DNA of 64,000 bases, taken from positions 1,244,045 through 1,308,044 of the forward strand of contig NW_022985561.1 in assembly GCF_010093815.1 (NCBI RefSeq), given 5' to 3'. Below, in pieces: positions 36,300-49,000 of the stretch. Numbering within the stretch: position 1 is the first letter of the stretch; the number at the start of each line of letters is the position of its first letter. The notes under the pieces are model-generated. The model ran no database searches. It was not told the DNA's origin and worked only from the letters and a program-made list of their open reading frames with translations. The translations under genes were made by a program, and so were the position numbers. Source of the DNA: Pseudovirgaria hyperparasitica. Taxonomy: Eukaryota; Ascomycota; Dothideomycetes; Acrospermales; Acrospermaceae.

Positions 36300-37578
36300 A
36301 GTAGCCCGAATCGAAACAGACTTGGAAGCTCTGAATATTCATACATATATCTCCAAGTCACAAGTATGGATCTGTCCTACAACATTCATACTGTCATACT
36401 CTTATCCACTGTCTTGATTCCTCGCTACCGAAGGCTACGCTAAAATCTTAGGCACGTTAGGTACTTCACCTCCTCCGAGCCGCTTTGGAAGGATCACATC
36501 TTTAAGTTTCTTGACCTGCCTCAAAGAGCCGCAACCCCGAGCTCTATGAAACAGAACGGATCTGCCTTGATCTACTCTAGTATTACTTGTAGAACTCCCC
36601 GACGGGTATCCTAATAAAACCGCCGTGCGCATCTCCGTCACAGTACTTTTTCTATCGGTTAGAAAAGAGCTCGAGCACGCCGATCGACTGAGAAAGAGCC
36701 TATCGGCAGAGTATCAGCCGTGATTATTCTCAACCCTCCATGCTACCTAAGCAGACCCTAGCTACGTTTTCGGCGTTTGCAGGCCATTCATAACAAGTAA
36801 ATGTTCAAGAACAACGACAATCAATGGGTCTAGAAGTAGCCGACGGATCAAGAACGTAACAAAAACTTTCCCCGATTGATCTGCTAATAACTTTCAGCAA
36901 TTCGACGAGGGTTATTACACACGACCTCCTTGTTCATTGCCATGGTGCTACTTAACGTTATACTATTCGCTACCTCCACATCGCAGTGACAAATGTTTAA
37001 AGATCTTTGTTTATGCTTCACATGAGGTAAGATTATATTGTGATACACAGGCGGTTTCAACGATTACGCCGCCACTGATCAAGTTGAAGATACGACTGTG
37101 AACGTTTTGAGGCCCCAAATCTCCTTTGACCCCTAGCCTATCGGTGGGTGTTTGACTAAAACCCCACAAAGGATTCTATAGCCGTTGATCACTGGATCAT
37201 TTCGTCTCGTTATACTGTCTGTACCTTGGTTAAAACATGCGACCACTTTCGGCTGTACAGCCGTCACCAATGTGTCACACGCCATCTTTCGGCCCAAAGA
37301 CCAACTTGTTTCCTAAAGTCTCAATGAAGTCGCTTAAACGCATTTGCCTTCCAAAAGGTAGTCATAATAAGTACATGCCTACAGCGGCTAGTTGTCCAGA
37401 ATGATGATCAATCGCAAGACTGAGGCTGAACTCTTACTTATGATTACATACCTTTGGGTCGTAGGCTTGGTACCACGAATATGGATATAAGAAGAGGAGG
37501 ATGTTCATAACAATTGATCCAATCTTCAGTCATTCCCTCACACGCCCTTCACAGTTGAATAGGGTGATATCTTTCGAT
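36300..37578. other. Intergenic region
   Basis: About 1.3 kb between two plus-strand genes. A minus-strand frame at 36435-36641 has a short protein-like end (RQVKKLKDVILPKRL) but no start, partners or family. Nothing else is supported. Confidence 0.5.
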
Positions 37579-39060
37579 ATGTCTTCACGATTGATCACTG
37601 CTTTTGTTTCTATCTTACCTCTGGCTTCTGCATGGCTACCAGGACACCATTCAAGCATTGAGCTCTCAGCCTTTGGCGTTACGAATCGCTCGATTGCTGG
37701 TCGTCAGACTATAGTGGTACCTGATAAAATTCGTGGTGTCAATGTCGGCAGCTTGTTCATCATAGAACCTTGGATGGTCGGTGAATCCTGGAACAGGATT
37801 GGATGCTCAAATCAACCTTCAGAATTTGCGTGTGTCCAGCAGCTTGGTCAGGAGGCTGCTAATTCCGCCTTCAGGCAGCATTGGGACACTTGGATCACAC
37901 AGGCAAGATAGCATAGAATTGGTCTGCTAGAAATTGAACAAGGCTAACAGTAATCTATAGGGCGAGATTCAACTCATGAAAGATTACGGCCTAAACACAA
38001 TCCGTATCCCTATCGGCTACTGGATGGCCGAAGACCTCGTCCGTGGAGACGAACACTATCCCAAAGGCGGCCTCCAATTCCTCGACCGCTTCGTCGGCTG
38101 GGCAGCCGATGCCGGTATGTATGTGATCCTCGATCTCCACGGCGGACCTGGGGTACAAGCCGCAAATCAAGGCTTCACCGGAAACGTAAGTCCCCAACAC
38201 TCTCACACTCCCTAGACGATATACACTCACGCTACAAAAGACCGTTAGCGAGCCTCAATTCTTCAACAGCTACAACTTTGACCGTGCCTATGGCTTCCTC
38301 GAATTCATGACTTCGCGCATCCATAACCCCAGCACCGCGCAGCAATACCGCAGCGTCGGCATGCTCCAAGTCATGAACGAGCCAGATCGCGGCTACGGCA
38401 ACCTCGTCTCCGAATTCTACCCCAACACCCTGCGCCGTATCCGCGACCGCGAGACTCAACTCAACGTCGCCGATGCCGCACGTCTGCACGTGCAATTCAT
38501 GAATACGAACTGGGGCGCGGGACGCCCTGCGCAGAATCTGCCGGCGGACGATATGCTATTCTTTGACTCGCACACGTACTTCTCCTTTGAGAACAGCAAG
38601 GAACAGAGCCAACAGAGCTATCTCACGTCGTCGTGCGCCGCACAGCCGGGCAGTGATGGAGACGCGCCTGTCGTTGTTGGCGAGTGGAGTGTTGGTATCA
38701 ACGCCAACGCTGGTGGGAATGGCGAGTTTGAAGTCAATAGTGATAACAATCTTGGTAAGTATGCTGTGATGTCGGCTAGATACCTGCATCCTGCGTCGAA
38801 ATTTACAAATGAACATCGAGCTAATAGGCTGTAGAGTTTTACAGACAGTACTACGGCGTGAGTATGACTGTAAGCTCTGAAGACAAAAAATTTACTCTTT
38901 ACAGCGTCAGGTCGGCAATTTCGAGAAGCTCGCGGGCTGGATCTTCTGGAGTTGGAAAACGGAGGCTGGCAACGACTTCAGATGGTCATACAAGACGGCC
39001 GTGGAGAGGGGGATATTTGACAAGGATCCAGGCAATGCTGCTGCAAACTATGGATGTTGA
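37579..39060 (+). CDS. Secreted GH5 exo-1,3-beta-glucanase
   Basis: Five exons (37579-37902, 37961-38185, 38241-38754, 38835-38857, 38905-39060) join in phase to give 413 residues. The family trims beta-1,3-glucan of the cell wall or of external glucans. The ATG at 37579 begins a signal peptide (MSSRLITAFVSILPLASAW); an upstream in-frame ATG at 37501 would bury it. Motifs are IRGVNVGSLFIIEPWM, NTIRIPIGYWMAED, VILDLHGGPGVQ, LQVMNEPDRGYG with the acid/base Glu, and VVGEWSVGIN with the nucleophile Glu. GWIFWSWKTE lies near the end. Intron 1 (37903-37960) has a GC donor in good context (CAG then GCAAGA) and no GT alternative keeps the frame. Exon 4 is only 23 nt. The length is close to yeast Exg1-type enzymes. 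Confidence 0.96.
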
Positions 39061-39740
39061 TTGATTACTTTTCTTGATCTGTTTCGATACCTATGTATGG
39101 GTTCTATTCGATGTATATATGACTAGGTCTGTCAAGACTACTCGATCAACTATAGGTATTCATAGCGTTATCTATGAAGAATATGACTAACTTACATCTA
39201 TACTTAGTACCATACATGTTGTCTTACTATCTATAGCTCTCGAAGCCTACTGTAATATCTCTTGACTAAAACTAGTTTAGAGCTAAGAGGGGATATGTCC
39301 AGAGAAATATAGTAGAATTTTAGATCCTAATAGCTACTATTAATATAATCTTCTTCCATACTAACAATTAATTAGTATAGTGTTTATTGATACTTACTAT
39401 ACAAGGTTGAAAGACACTGGATGTATTAGAACTATTTCAGTGTGAATTAGTACTATATATTCTATATAAAATATAGGATTATAATATAAGAGATTTTATG
39501 AAGTACTAGTATAAGGGATTAAAATAGAGACAAAAATCTTAGTTTTAGAACTAAAGTAATGAATAATTAAATTTTATGGAGAACTAGCAAGAGAAAAGCG
39601 CGCCAGTCCATAACAAAGCCAATGCGGACTTTATGCAAAGATAGTACTATTACAGATGGCCAGAGAATGGTGACTTAGTACTTCAATTGCAATAGCTCTT
39701 ATAATAAGTACTAGCACAAAGGATATACATCTAAGTGATC
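39061..39740. other. AT-rich, TpA-rich non-coding block
   Basis: This stretch is strongly AT-rich, dense in TA, CTA and TAG words, and has stops in all frames. Its composition contrasts with the GC-rich glucanase exons next to it. It resembles DNA altered by repeat-induced point mutation, but no parent element or terminal repeats can be recognised, so I name no family. Confidence 0.5.
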
Positions 39741-40706
39741 TCATGAAAGGAGAATACTTTGGCGTTGAAAAAACTGAGCGAACAAGCTCCACTCCACTGT
39801 TCAAACAATTCTCTTTGAGTCTTTGGACATTGCTGTGTGATAGACTGATTAATTCTTTGTGCGTCAAGACCAAAACAAGCGCAAGTAATAATCTGCACCT
39901 TCTGTCCATTGCAGACGAAGTATTGCACCACGAGTCAGAGCAGTATGTCGGCTTGATTACACACGCCATGGTGATTTATGGTATACGAGGGCTTGCATAC
40001 TAACACACGGCCGTCAACAAAAACCTCAAAGTACGCTCTAGCTCGCCTATGTCTGTCTTTACTGAATTTCACGATAATTACCCAACGTTCCGGCCATTCT
40101 GGATTCAAGGGCATCCGAGTCTCGACTAATTAGCACATGTGAGAGCGAGACTCTTATTGGCGAGTCTCACTGGTGCTTCACGTAAGGAGAATTTTGCAAG
40201 CGAGCGTCCAGTGGCTATCCCGCCGCCGGTTGCTCCCCCCTGGAGTGTGGGGAATCTTCTAACGGCTTTGCGTTAGTCGTACGCCATGCCGCCCGGCGCG
40301 CCCACGCGATTCGTGACGCGAAAGAAGACATTAAAGGGGCTATGAGTTGGAGTTGGGGGATGAATTGTATGTTAGGTAGATATTTGTATTGGATGGAACT
40401 TTCTGCAGTGTGATTGTGATAAGAAGGCTCGACCTGATCTATATTTTGTTGAACTGTAGAGTACCGTGGTTGCACTGCAGGTGCAGGACCCTTTATTTCC
40501 CGCTGCGCTCTCCGGCTGAACGCTTCGACCTCTGCAGGCTTCAAGCCCCCTCTGCTCATATTTGTTATCCTCAACACCACTCGTCCTCACATCTACGCCG
40601 CGCTTCACACGACGTGAGAGCTCGTGTGCAAGGAGTACTTTGTTGTTGAATTGCCTCTCTCGCCGCTGCCCTGCCATTGTCGACTGACGCCCCTTTCTGT
40701 ACCATC
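39741..40706. other. Intergenic region upstream of the coiled-coil gene
   Basis: About 970 bp of more balanced composition than the preceding block. It contains the promoter and leader of the coiled-coil gene. Short frames on both strands are not convincing. Confidence 0.55.
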
Positions 40707-43700
40707 ATGGCGGACGCGGGACCATCGTCCAGAGGTGACGAGAACCCTGCAACCGACAAAACACCATCTTCTGCAGCTGCCAGGAAGCCCTCAATTGCTT
40801 TAGATCAGTCGAAGTTGAAACAAACACCATCGCTGAAACCGTCCACAGCTTCCAAGGTTGAAAATGTACCTCCGCGTCGTCCCGGTATTGCTACAGCTGC
40901 CGCAAAGCGACCTACTACGACTTCGACCGCAACATCTGGTACAACCTCGCGCCTGACAGCAAGTACCACGAAGCCACTGACCTCGACAACTACCTCAAGG
41001 CCCTCTACTACTAGCAGCTTGAGCAAGCCCCCAACGCGTCCTCCTCCGGGCTCATATGTGCGCCGTTCGACAAAATCTACCGCTGACAACGACACGGCTT
41101 CTGTCACATCTGGTGATGAGAAGAGGTCTACAATATCAGCCGGCACATCGGCAGCGAAAAAAATGTCCACCGTAGGGGTTGCTTCGACGCGATCATCGCC
41201 ATCAAAGCCAGGCATCGCTGCGGATCGGCGTTCGACAATCACTCCAGCTTCGAGTATGGCCCCTAAACGCCCATCTCCTGCGACAAAGACAGCGACTGAT
41301 CGAGCTCCATCGAGATCGACTACTAGACCTTCAGCGAGCTCAGCGGCCAGGCCTTCAGCCCCACCGGTCCCTCGCACTGGGATCTCCTCGCGTCCTTCGA
41401 CAGCTACTTCCACCGCGACCAAGTCTGTGACGGCCTCGCCGAAGAAGCCAACTTCAACTTCATTCAAGGTTCAGGAAGAAGAGTGGGTTTGATCAGAAGC
41501 TGCTGCCCTGATATAATCAAACTGACGTTCTCACAGACAAGTTACCTCACCTTCGCTAGAGTCTCATCCCACTGTACTCTCAACCACTGATGAATCTCAA
41601 CGTCCAGAGACTGTGTCAAGCCCTGGTGATGCTAGTGATCACAAGCGTGGGCGATCTCAACAAGATATCATGACTGATTTCTTCGAAGAGGCTCGCGCCA
41701 GAGATGAACTGAGAGACAAATTGAAAGAGACCCAAGAAGAGCTCGAAGAGGCAATCTCTGAGCGTGATGCGGCCAGAGCTGACGTTGAGAAGTTCAAGGA
41801 TGAAGCCGAGAAAGCCGCGGAACAGTTGGCTGATCTTGAGAGTTCGCACCAGCAAGATAAGGCGAAACTAGGTGACAATCGGTCCCTGCACGCCGAGCTT
41901 GAGGACACCAAGGAGAGGTTGAAGACGCTTCAAGAGCAGAAAGCGGAAGAGGAGGCCGAAAAAGACGAATTGCGCCGCATACTACAGGCTCTGGAAAAGG
42001 AGCACGAACGTGTCGAACAAGAAATCGATACGAAGGATGCGGAGCGAGAGGAAGCCACAAAGACTCTGGAAGACAGGATCTCAACTCTGATGGACGAGCT
42101 TTCTCATGCTCAGGGCGAGCTTACCACTGTTCAGCAGAACATTACTGATGACGATTCAAAATCAAAGATCGCCTCGTTGACGGAAGAGCTTGCTAAGGCT
42201 AGAAAGGAAATGGCAACGGAGCAATCCAGCTCCCGGGATCAACTCGAGTACCACGAGAAGGTTCATCAGAACACCATCAAGGATCATCAGACCCGTCACG
42301 CAGCAAGCGAAACTCGTATCGAGGAATTAGAAACCAAACTCGAGAACCTGCATGAGCAGCTAACCGAGAAAGAGTCTGACTATCAATCCAAGATTCAAGA
42401 TCTGCAGGAAGAACTCCAAAGTAAAACCCAACAGCTTGAAACCTCAAAAATGATTGGCAACGAAAGGGCTCAGCAACTTGTTGACGAACACGACAAAGCG
42501 ACTGAACTTTTGCAAGCCGAGCTCAAGGGTCTGCGAGATGCCCAAGCCGACCGCTCCCGCGAGCAGGCTGACAGTGAAACCAAGGCACGCGAAGCTGGTG
42601 CCGAACATTCAAAGGCACTTGAACTTCTCCAGGCAGAACTCAGTAAGGCTAAGGATGAACATTTGTTATACGTGAAGGAAAAAGATGATGAGCTGTCGGG
42701 TTCTGTGAACGCGAAGGGGGAATTGCAGAGCAAAATTGCAGAACTTCAGAGCAAGCACGACGATGCCGTCGAAAAGAAAGATGCCGAGCTCGCTACGGCA
42801 GCAAAGCAAGTTGATGAACTCCGAGAGGAATTGGCCCAACTCAAGACTAATCATGATAATGAGTTGCGTGCACAGAAGGATGAATTGTTTAATTCTGGAA
42901 ATGCTCTCGAAGAGCTTCAGCTCAAACTGAATAATGTACAGAGTGCACAGTCAGGCGACGCCGAAAAGCAGGAAGCTGCACTTGCCGAATCAAGTATTCA
43001 GATTGAAGAGCTTCGAAGCGCGCTTGAAGCGTTGAAGAACTCGCACGTTGAGGACCTGCGTTCCAAAGAGGCAGAGATATACAAGACTGGCAATGCCCTT
43101 GAGCAGTTGCAGGATGCTCTTCGTGATGCGCAAAGCTCACATATTGATGATCTTCGACAGAAAGAGGAGGAGATATCAAAGTCGGCTCAAGTGATTGAAA
43201 CACTTCAAGACGAGCTCATTAAGCTTGATAGTCGACATGGTGACGAGATTCGAGCTAAGGAAGAAGAACTCTCTGGAACTCAGACTGCACTCGAAAGATT
43301 GCAAGCGCACATTATGACGTTGGAGCAAAATCTAGCCGACAAGTCTGCCAATGATGAGGGAGCACTTATAAAGTCCTCCGAGGTCATTGAAAGACTTCAA
43401 GACGAAGTGCGTCAGCTTCATGAGCAACGCGCCGACGCCAATCGTCAAAAAGATGAAGAGATGTCCAAGTCGTCCGAGGTCATCGAAGCGCTGCAAGCAA
43501 AAGTGACCGAGCTGCAAAGCAACGAAGCTGAGGAGAGCAGAGAGTCTAAAGATCTCCGTTCGCAACTAGATGAACTAAAGAAAGTTCATGAAGAACTACT
43601 CAAGACCAAAGAGGAAGAGGTCAATGGACTAAAGGAGACCATCCGGAACCTAGGTGAGAGTAGTGACAAACTGAATACTGAAATCGAGGGATCCAAGCGT

Positions 43701-46003
43701 GCGACTTCCGAGGAACTACTGGCCTTGCGAGACCAAATTGAGCGCCTGGAGCTCGAAAAGAAAGAACTCTCTGCGACTTTGACGCTTCTCAAAGAAGACG
43801 AGTCAGAACACGCGAGACACCTGGAAGCGGAAAAGTTCAAGCTCGAAGCTCTTGTCGCAGACCGCGAGGAAGAGATCCGCACGATGGAAACCGAACGCGC
43901 CGACTTAAAGGAGCTTCAAGCAAAGATTGGGGCCCTCGAACTTGAGCTGTCTGCCAAGGATCATGCTGTTGATGATGCTCGAAAGAAGCATCAGGATACC
44001 GTTCAAAAACAAGAGGCTGATACCAAAGGCTTCGTCGATACCATCAATCAACTCCAGCAGGAGATTCGCAATCTTGAAGCGGACAAGAGCAGCAGATCAC
44101 AAGCTGAAGATGAACTTCGTCCCGCGCTAGAGAAGGCCGAGGCTGATCGCGATCAAGCCACCCAGAAACTCAATGACATTGGAAGCCAGCTCTCTGATCG
44201 GCATCTAGAAATCGAATCGCTGACTGCTAAAATGCAGCTAGCTCGCGAGGAGCACGAGACAGCTCTGTCTTCAAAAAAGGCCGATCTTGTGCGTCAGCAG
44301 GAGAAACATACCAAGACCATTGGAGCGTTAGTTGATGAGCATACGGACTCCATGGCTAGCATGAATTCCAACCTCAAACGATCCCAGGAGAGGTACGACG
44401 ATTCATTACGCGATCTTCAAGCCGAGCACGAACAAGCGTTGCAATTAGCTCAGGATGAGCTCGCCGCCACCCAGAAAAAGCATGAGAACGAAATTCGCTC
44501 TCTCAGTGACGTGCATACACAGGAGATTGAGAATATTGAATCCTCGCTCAAGTTATCCCATGGGAAAGCGATCGAAGCTATAAATGCGAAACTCTTGTCG
44601 GTGCAGGAAGACCGAAGCATCTCAGTCGATGCGCACAAGGCCGAGATGGACAAGATAGTATCTGATATGAATGACAGACATTCTCAACTGACCGCACATA
44701 TGAACAGACTGGTCTCCGAAAACGACGAGAAGCAAGAACAATTCCTTGCTGACTTGGACACCAAGGTTGCCGAAAAGGCCCTGGAGATACAAAGACTCCA
44801 GCAAAAGCTTGCACATGTGACTGGGGAGCTGTCCACGGCCAGAGATGTCGCTACTCAGTCGTCGTCACAGCATGAGCTTGTTCAATCCCAACTGGCCGTG
44901 GTCAACAGAGAGCTTGCTGACGCTCAAGACACAATCACTTCATTAAAGGGCGAGAACGAAAATATCGATCGAAAATGGAAGATGTTGACCGAAGAATGGG
45001 AAAAGCTTGAGCTCGAGCATAGACAGACCGAGATAGACATAAAAAAAGTCAAGGAGGAATATGAAAATGCCTGCCGCGTCATCGATCAGCTTCAAGAGGA
45101 GCAAAAGGCCATCCGTGATGTTTTCGAAAAGGTCCAGCCAGCGAATTCAGACTTAGAGCTGTTTAGCCAGGCTGATCTCGACAGTCGCCCGCTAGAGACT
45201 CTGGTGCATGAGCTACTATTGCTTGTTCACCATGAACACGAGCGTATGTTGGCTAGCGAAGACCAAAAGGCATTGGCAGACGTCGCACGCATGCACACAG
45301 AGGAAGAGCTTGCGAAGGCTAATCAATTGAGCGTCAAAATGGTCGAAGATATCAACGAGATGCGTGCTGAGCGAGGTCTATCGCATCTCAAACCTGATTA
45401 TGCTGCGGGACAGGAGCATCTCGAGAATGACGGAGATGCAAACATGCCTCCTCTTCCAAACCGACCGAATGGTGCCACGTATGGTGCAAACAACAACAAC
45501 AACGTACCAGTGTCAAACCCCATAGCTGTGGCCACGAATGCTCACGCCGAGCACCACGGGAAGGTGCGTGAAGAACCAGAACCGAGGGATATCCTCGCAG
45601 GAACTGTTAGCCTCACTCACCCCTTGTAATCTCGTTGCTTTCTTTCTCTTGTCACATCTTCACCATTTCCTTCTTCCCTTGTATCCTTCCTTGCGATCGC
45701 GTCGCTCTTCCGGCTTATTGCTGACTGTGAATAGTTGGCTTCCATACAGGAGTCGGTGAGGCATTTGGGCGACTTGAATGATGACTTTTTGAACGAGTCG
45801 AAGCGGTATGCCACTTTCCTCCACTGTTGAAGATTGTTATGTGACTGACGTCGACTAGTATGACTGCTGCTCTCGAGACCGCTTCTGTTGGTTCCCTAGC
45901 CAGCTCCCGGGTCACGAGCTCTGCGGGTGCTGTTCCGGCTCATGCGCCTAATTCTGCCAGGGAAGACGTCGACGAGGATCTAGACGTTAGGGACCGGGGA
46001 TGA
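40707..46003 (+). CDS. Very long coiled-coil protein with Ser/Thr-rich head
   Basis: Four exons (40707-41482, 41537-45563, 45750-45805, 45859-46003) join in phase to give 1667 residues. Residues 1-260 are basic and very rich in Ser, Thr, Pro and Ala (TTSTATSGTTSRLTAS). From about residue 285 to 1560 the sequence is almost unbroken heptad coiled coil, with degenerate repeats of about 40-60 residues that share ALEELQLKL, VIETLQDELIKL and VIERLQDEVRQL. Fungal relatives tend to be labelled 'M protein repeat' or SMC-like, but no ATPase head, CAP-Gly or kinase domain is visible. A scaffold, septal or cytoskeletal role is possible, and is inference only. Intron 1 uses donor GTGGGT. If the 186-nt third-exon intron (45564-45749) is retained, translation stops at 45629. 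This could be an alternative C-terminus. Confidence 0.88.
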
Positions 46004-49000
46004 TACCCAACCACACTTGCATATGAATGAGCGATGGCGTTTCCGTGAGGCTGGCATCTACTTCTTCAGCGCTGAAAAGATACCCCTTCCATAAGCGGTT
46101 TGTTTGTTTCTTTTTCGTCTTGGACTTACAATGAGAGAGGAGAGTATGAACTGCCACGAGTCTAGACGGCGAATAATATCAAGCTTATTAGCTGAAATAT
46201 ACGAGATCTCACCAAGCCCTTGTTCTTATGTCGTGTGAGGTGAATGTGACTAACGCGCCGCGAGGACACCTGGTGGCGGAGAGTGAGAGGGCAAGTCGAG
46301 CGGCGCGAAGTTATGGGAATGGTTTGGAGTATCAGGCACGGTTTATTGCTCGCCTGCCTAGTGCGTGCCTGCACCAAAACTTTAATATCCCTGGAGCACT
46401 TGACCCTTGTATTCAGTCAAACATATTGTCTCACACTTTATTACTCTTTCTAAAGGAAATGGCCTCGTCAAAATCAGAGTCCCTTTGATTCGGACCGCAA
46501 AACCTAAGTCCATTCGTGACCAACAATCCCGATCCGAGGACGTAGAAGTATTGAACATTGAGAAGACCAAGACGGAGAAGGAGATCAAGGTATCCAATTG
46601 AGAATCGTCATGAAGCTCCCAGTACAGGCCTTCTTTGGGAAAAGATGACCCGCCTGTTCTCGAGGACGACGATTCGTCTCTACCGATGGTAGTTGTGTCA
46701 GCGTCCGAGCCATGATCGAAGTGGTTCGAATACGATGACGGTATAATTGAACTGCATTTCGGATGGTCTAGAAACTTCGCTTGTCTCTTGGGGCATACTA
46801 CACGGTTGGCAGCTTGGACATGCCGGAAGCCATCGAGCGTTGGGAGAAGTGGCCCTGGCCATACCATCACCTCTCCACCATCGCCATCGGAACCCTTCCT
46901 TACAAATCTGAGCAGGCAGAGATAATCCTTCAGCCTTTGCATCAACAGCGAGCTTCTTCCCTCTCAACTGACTCCTTCTTCGTCGTCAGCCCCGGCCATA
47001 ACCCCTTTGACGATCGAGCCTTGGACTTGAGTACAGATCACGAATCATATACCTATATATCACTAGCTAAACTCACTGATAGTTTCATTTCTCACTTTCC
47101 GAAGCCCATGTCCACGATGGCTGTCCTTGTCTTCTTTCGTCGCGATTCGCCACGAGCAGCCGCAGAAAGACCCGGCTGATGCTACAACCCCCTATCATGT
47201 CAAAATCACAGTAGCATCGAGCATGCCGCACAACAGAATGTTCAGTTCCATTGACCCGATATATTCGAAATTGATCTTAGTGAGTCAACATCTCTGCGAG
47301 AGCGCGCCGTGCCCGCCGCCCGTTTTAGACTTGGAAAAACACAATACAACCAGTGGTACATACCATCGCCTTCCTCCTCTGTTCCTCCACTTTTATAGAC
47401 CGCCGGCTATATATAAGACCTCGCACTCACCTCCTACAATCTTCCGAACCCTGGGTCAAGGAAATACATCCGCAATAATACAGCTTAGCATCGCAACGTC
47501 CTGTGACAAGCAAGAATAAGGAGAAATCACACTACCATACCCACTTCGCGCATGCCAGGAACATGTTACCTCTGCTAGAAGGCGTACTTCGGGTCGGCTT
47601 CTGTCGTTGTGTCGGCCTTGTCAAGGATCAGTTGCGAGGTCTATGCGCAAATATACTACAGCTCGCCATACGTGAAAGCAGCTACAGTGTGTATTGAAAA
47701 GGAAGTGAACGTCAAGAAATCACCGACGACAGTGGACTAGTACAGGCTCACCATGGTGCTTGTCCCGCCACCGTACAATTTAGACGCTTTTCAGGGGCTT
47801 GATTGTTTGGTACGGGCACGGCGAAGTATACAGGGAGCTATGATCCGAAGTGGACGAAAGAGCCCGTCGGCCTGTTACTAGATCACCGTCGCGCAGTTTC
47901 CGGAGACGAGAACAGGGCGCGGAGGCAGTATCTTCAGATCGTCTTTGGAGAAGGCGACCGCGAGAATAGTAATAAGGATTGACAGGCAGGCGTTGGATAT
48001 AGAGACATAACAGATCGTCTGATCTTACATTATAGAAGTCTTACGACTAGGCGTTTTTGAGAAACCAGTTTCACATATACTAATATGCTAATATGCTGAT
48101 TTCAAATCCCGCGACGTGGCCGTTCTACCTGCTTTCCATGTCCGTGATTATCTGCACCGTCACTTCTATGCTAAAGTCTCAGAAACATAGCGCCATATGC
48201 GCTGTCCTAGGCCTGAGAGCCTAAACCCAGGATGGCTATTGCCGTGATGGGAAAAGCTTGGGTGACACTACGATGCATGAGGTCTTGAGAGGTATACACG
48301 GTAGTGTTATTCTCTACAGATCTGTCTGTACATATATGAAATATATGGCTGCTCTCTTTTTCTGGATTCTCATTTAAGTCCTATTTGATTTTCTCTGTGA
48401 TACCTGCGCGCTCTTGATCTGTAGCGCCTGTTCACCCCTCTGGATACTCGTGATGGCTCACCATGGATGGGCTGATGACGCCGTGGTGGCATTGTGTAAT
48501 ACTTCGCGTTGGTGGTGGCATACTGTCTTATGCCATGCTTTATCTGTGTTACCGAGTGTTCCACGGAGGAATTGCAGTTGTTGAAGTAAATTTAAGATGC
48601 TCTAGCCGAAGTTCAACCTGAATTTTCATGATCCGTTCAGTGGTGGCATAAGCAGCCGATGGCGCATCATTTGACTCTCCAGAGCTCACTATGGTGTATA
48701 TTGACACCAGGAAACTAGGATACATTCGAGGGGAGTATGGGCGATCTGCTCCCGTCATTGGCCACTCGTCAGGTGGTAAATCGTATGAAGGATGAGGAAG
48801 AGGCGCGTGAGTGGCTGCTGGGGAAGATCAAGGACATGGGAGTCTGCTGTTGGTCCGGATTGTGCTGGTGTTTTGTTAGCGAAGATCTTGAGATTCTATA
48901 TTTCATCACGACTGAGCTCTTGAGTGTCGGCTGAGAGTGTGATTGTAAGCTTCCCATGTTGGAGTACACAGGGTGTGTGTGTGTTCAGGAGTAAAGGTGT

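Noticed and set aside
40805-41467. A 220-codon minus-strand open frame
   Set aside because: It mirrors the Ser/Thr/Ala-rich head of the coiled-coil gene; its Val/Glu-rich composition is what the reverse complement of such repeats gives.
48100-48125. A tRNA B-box-like word (tttcaaatcccgcg)
   Set aside because: No matching A-box or foldable cloverleaf lies upstream on the same strand.
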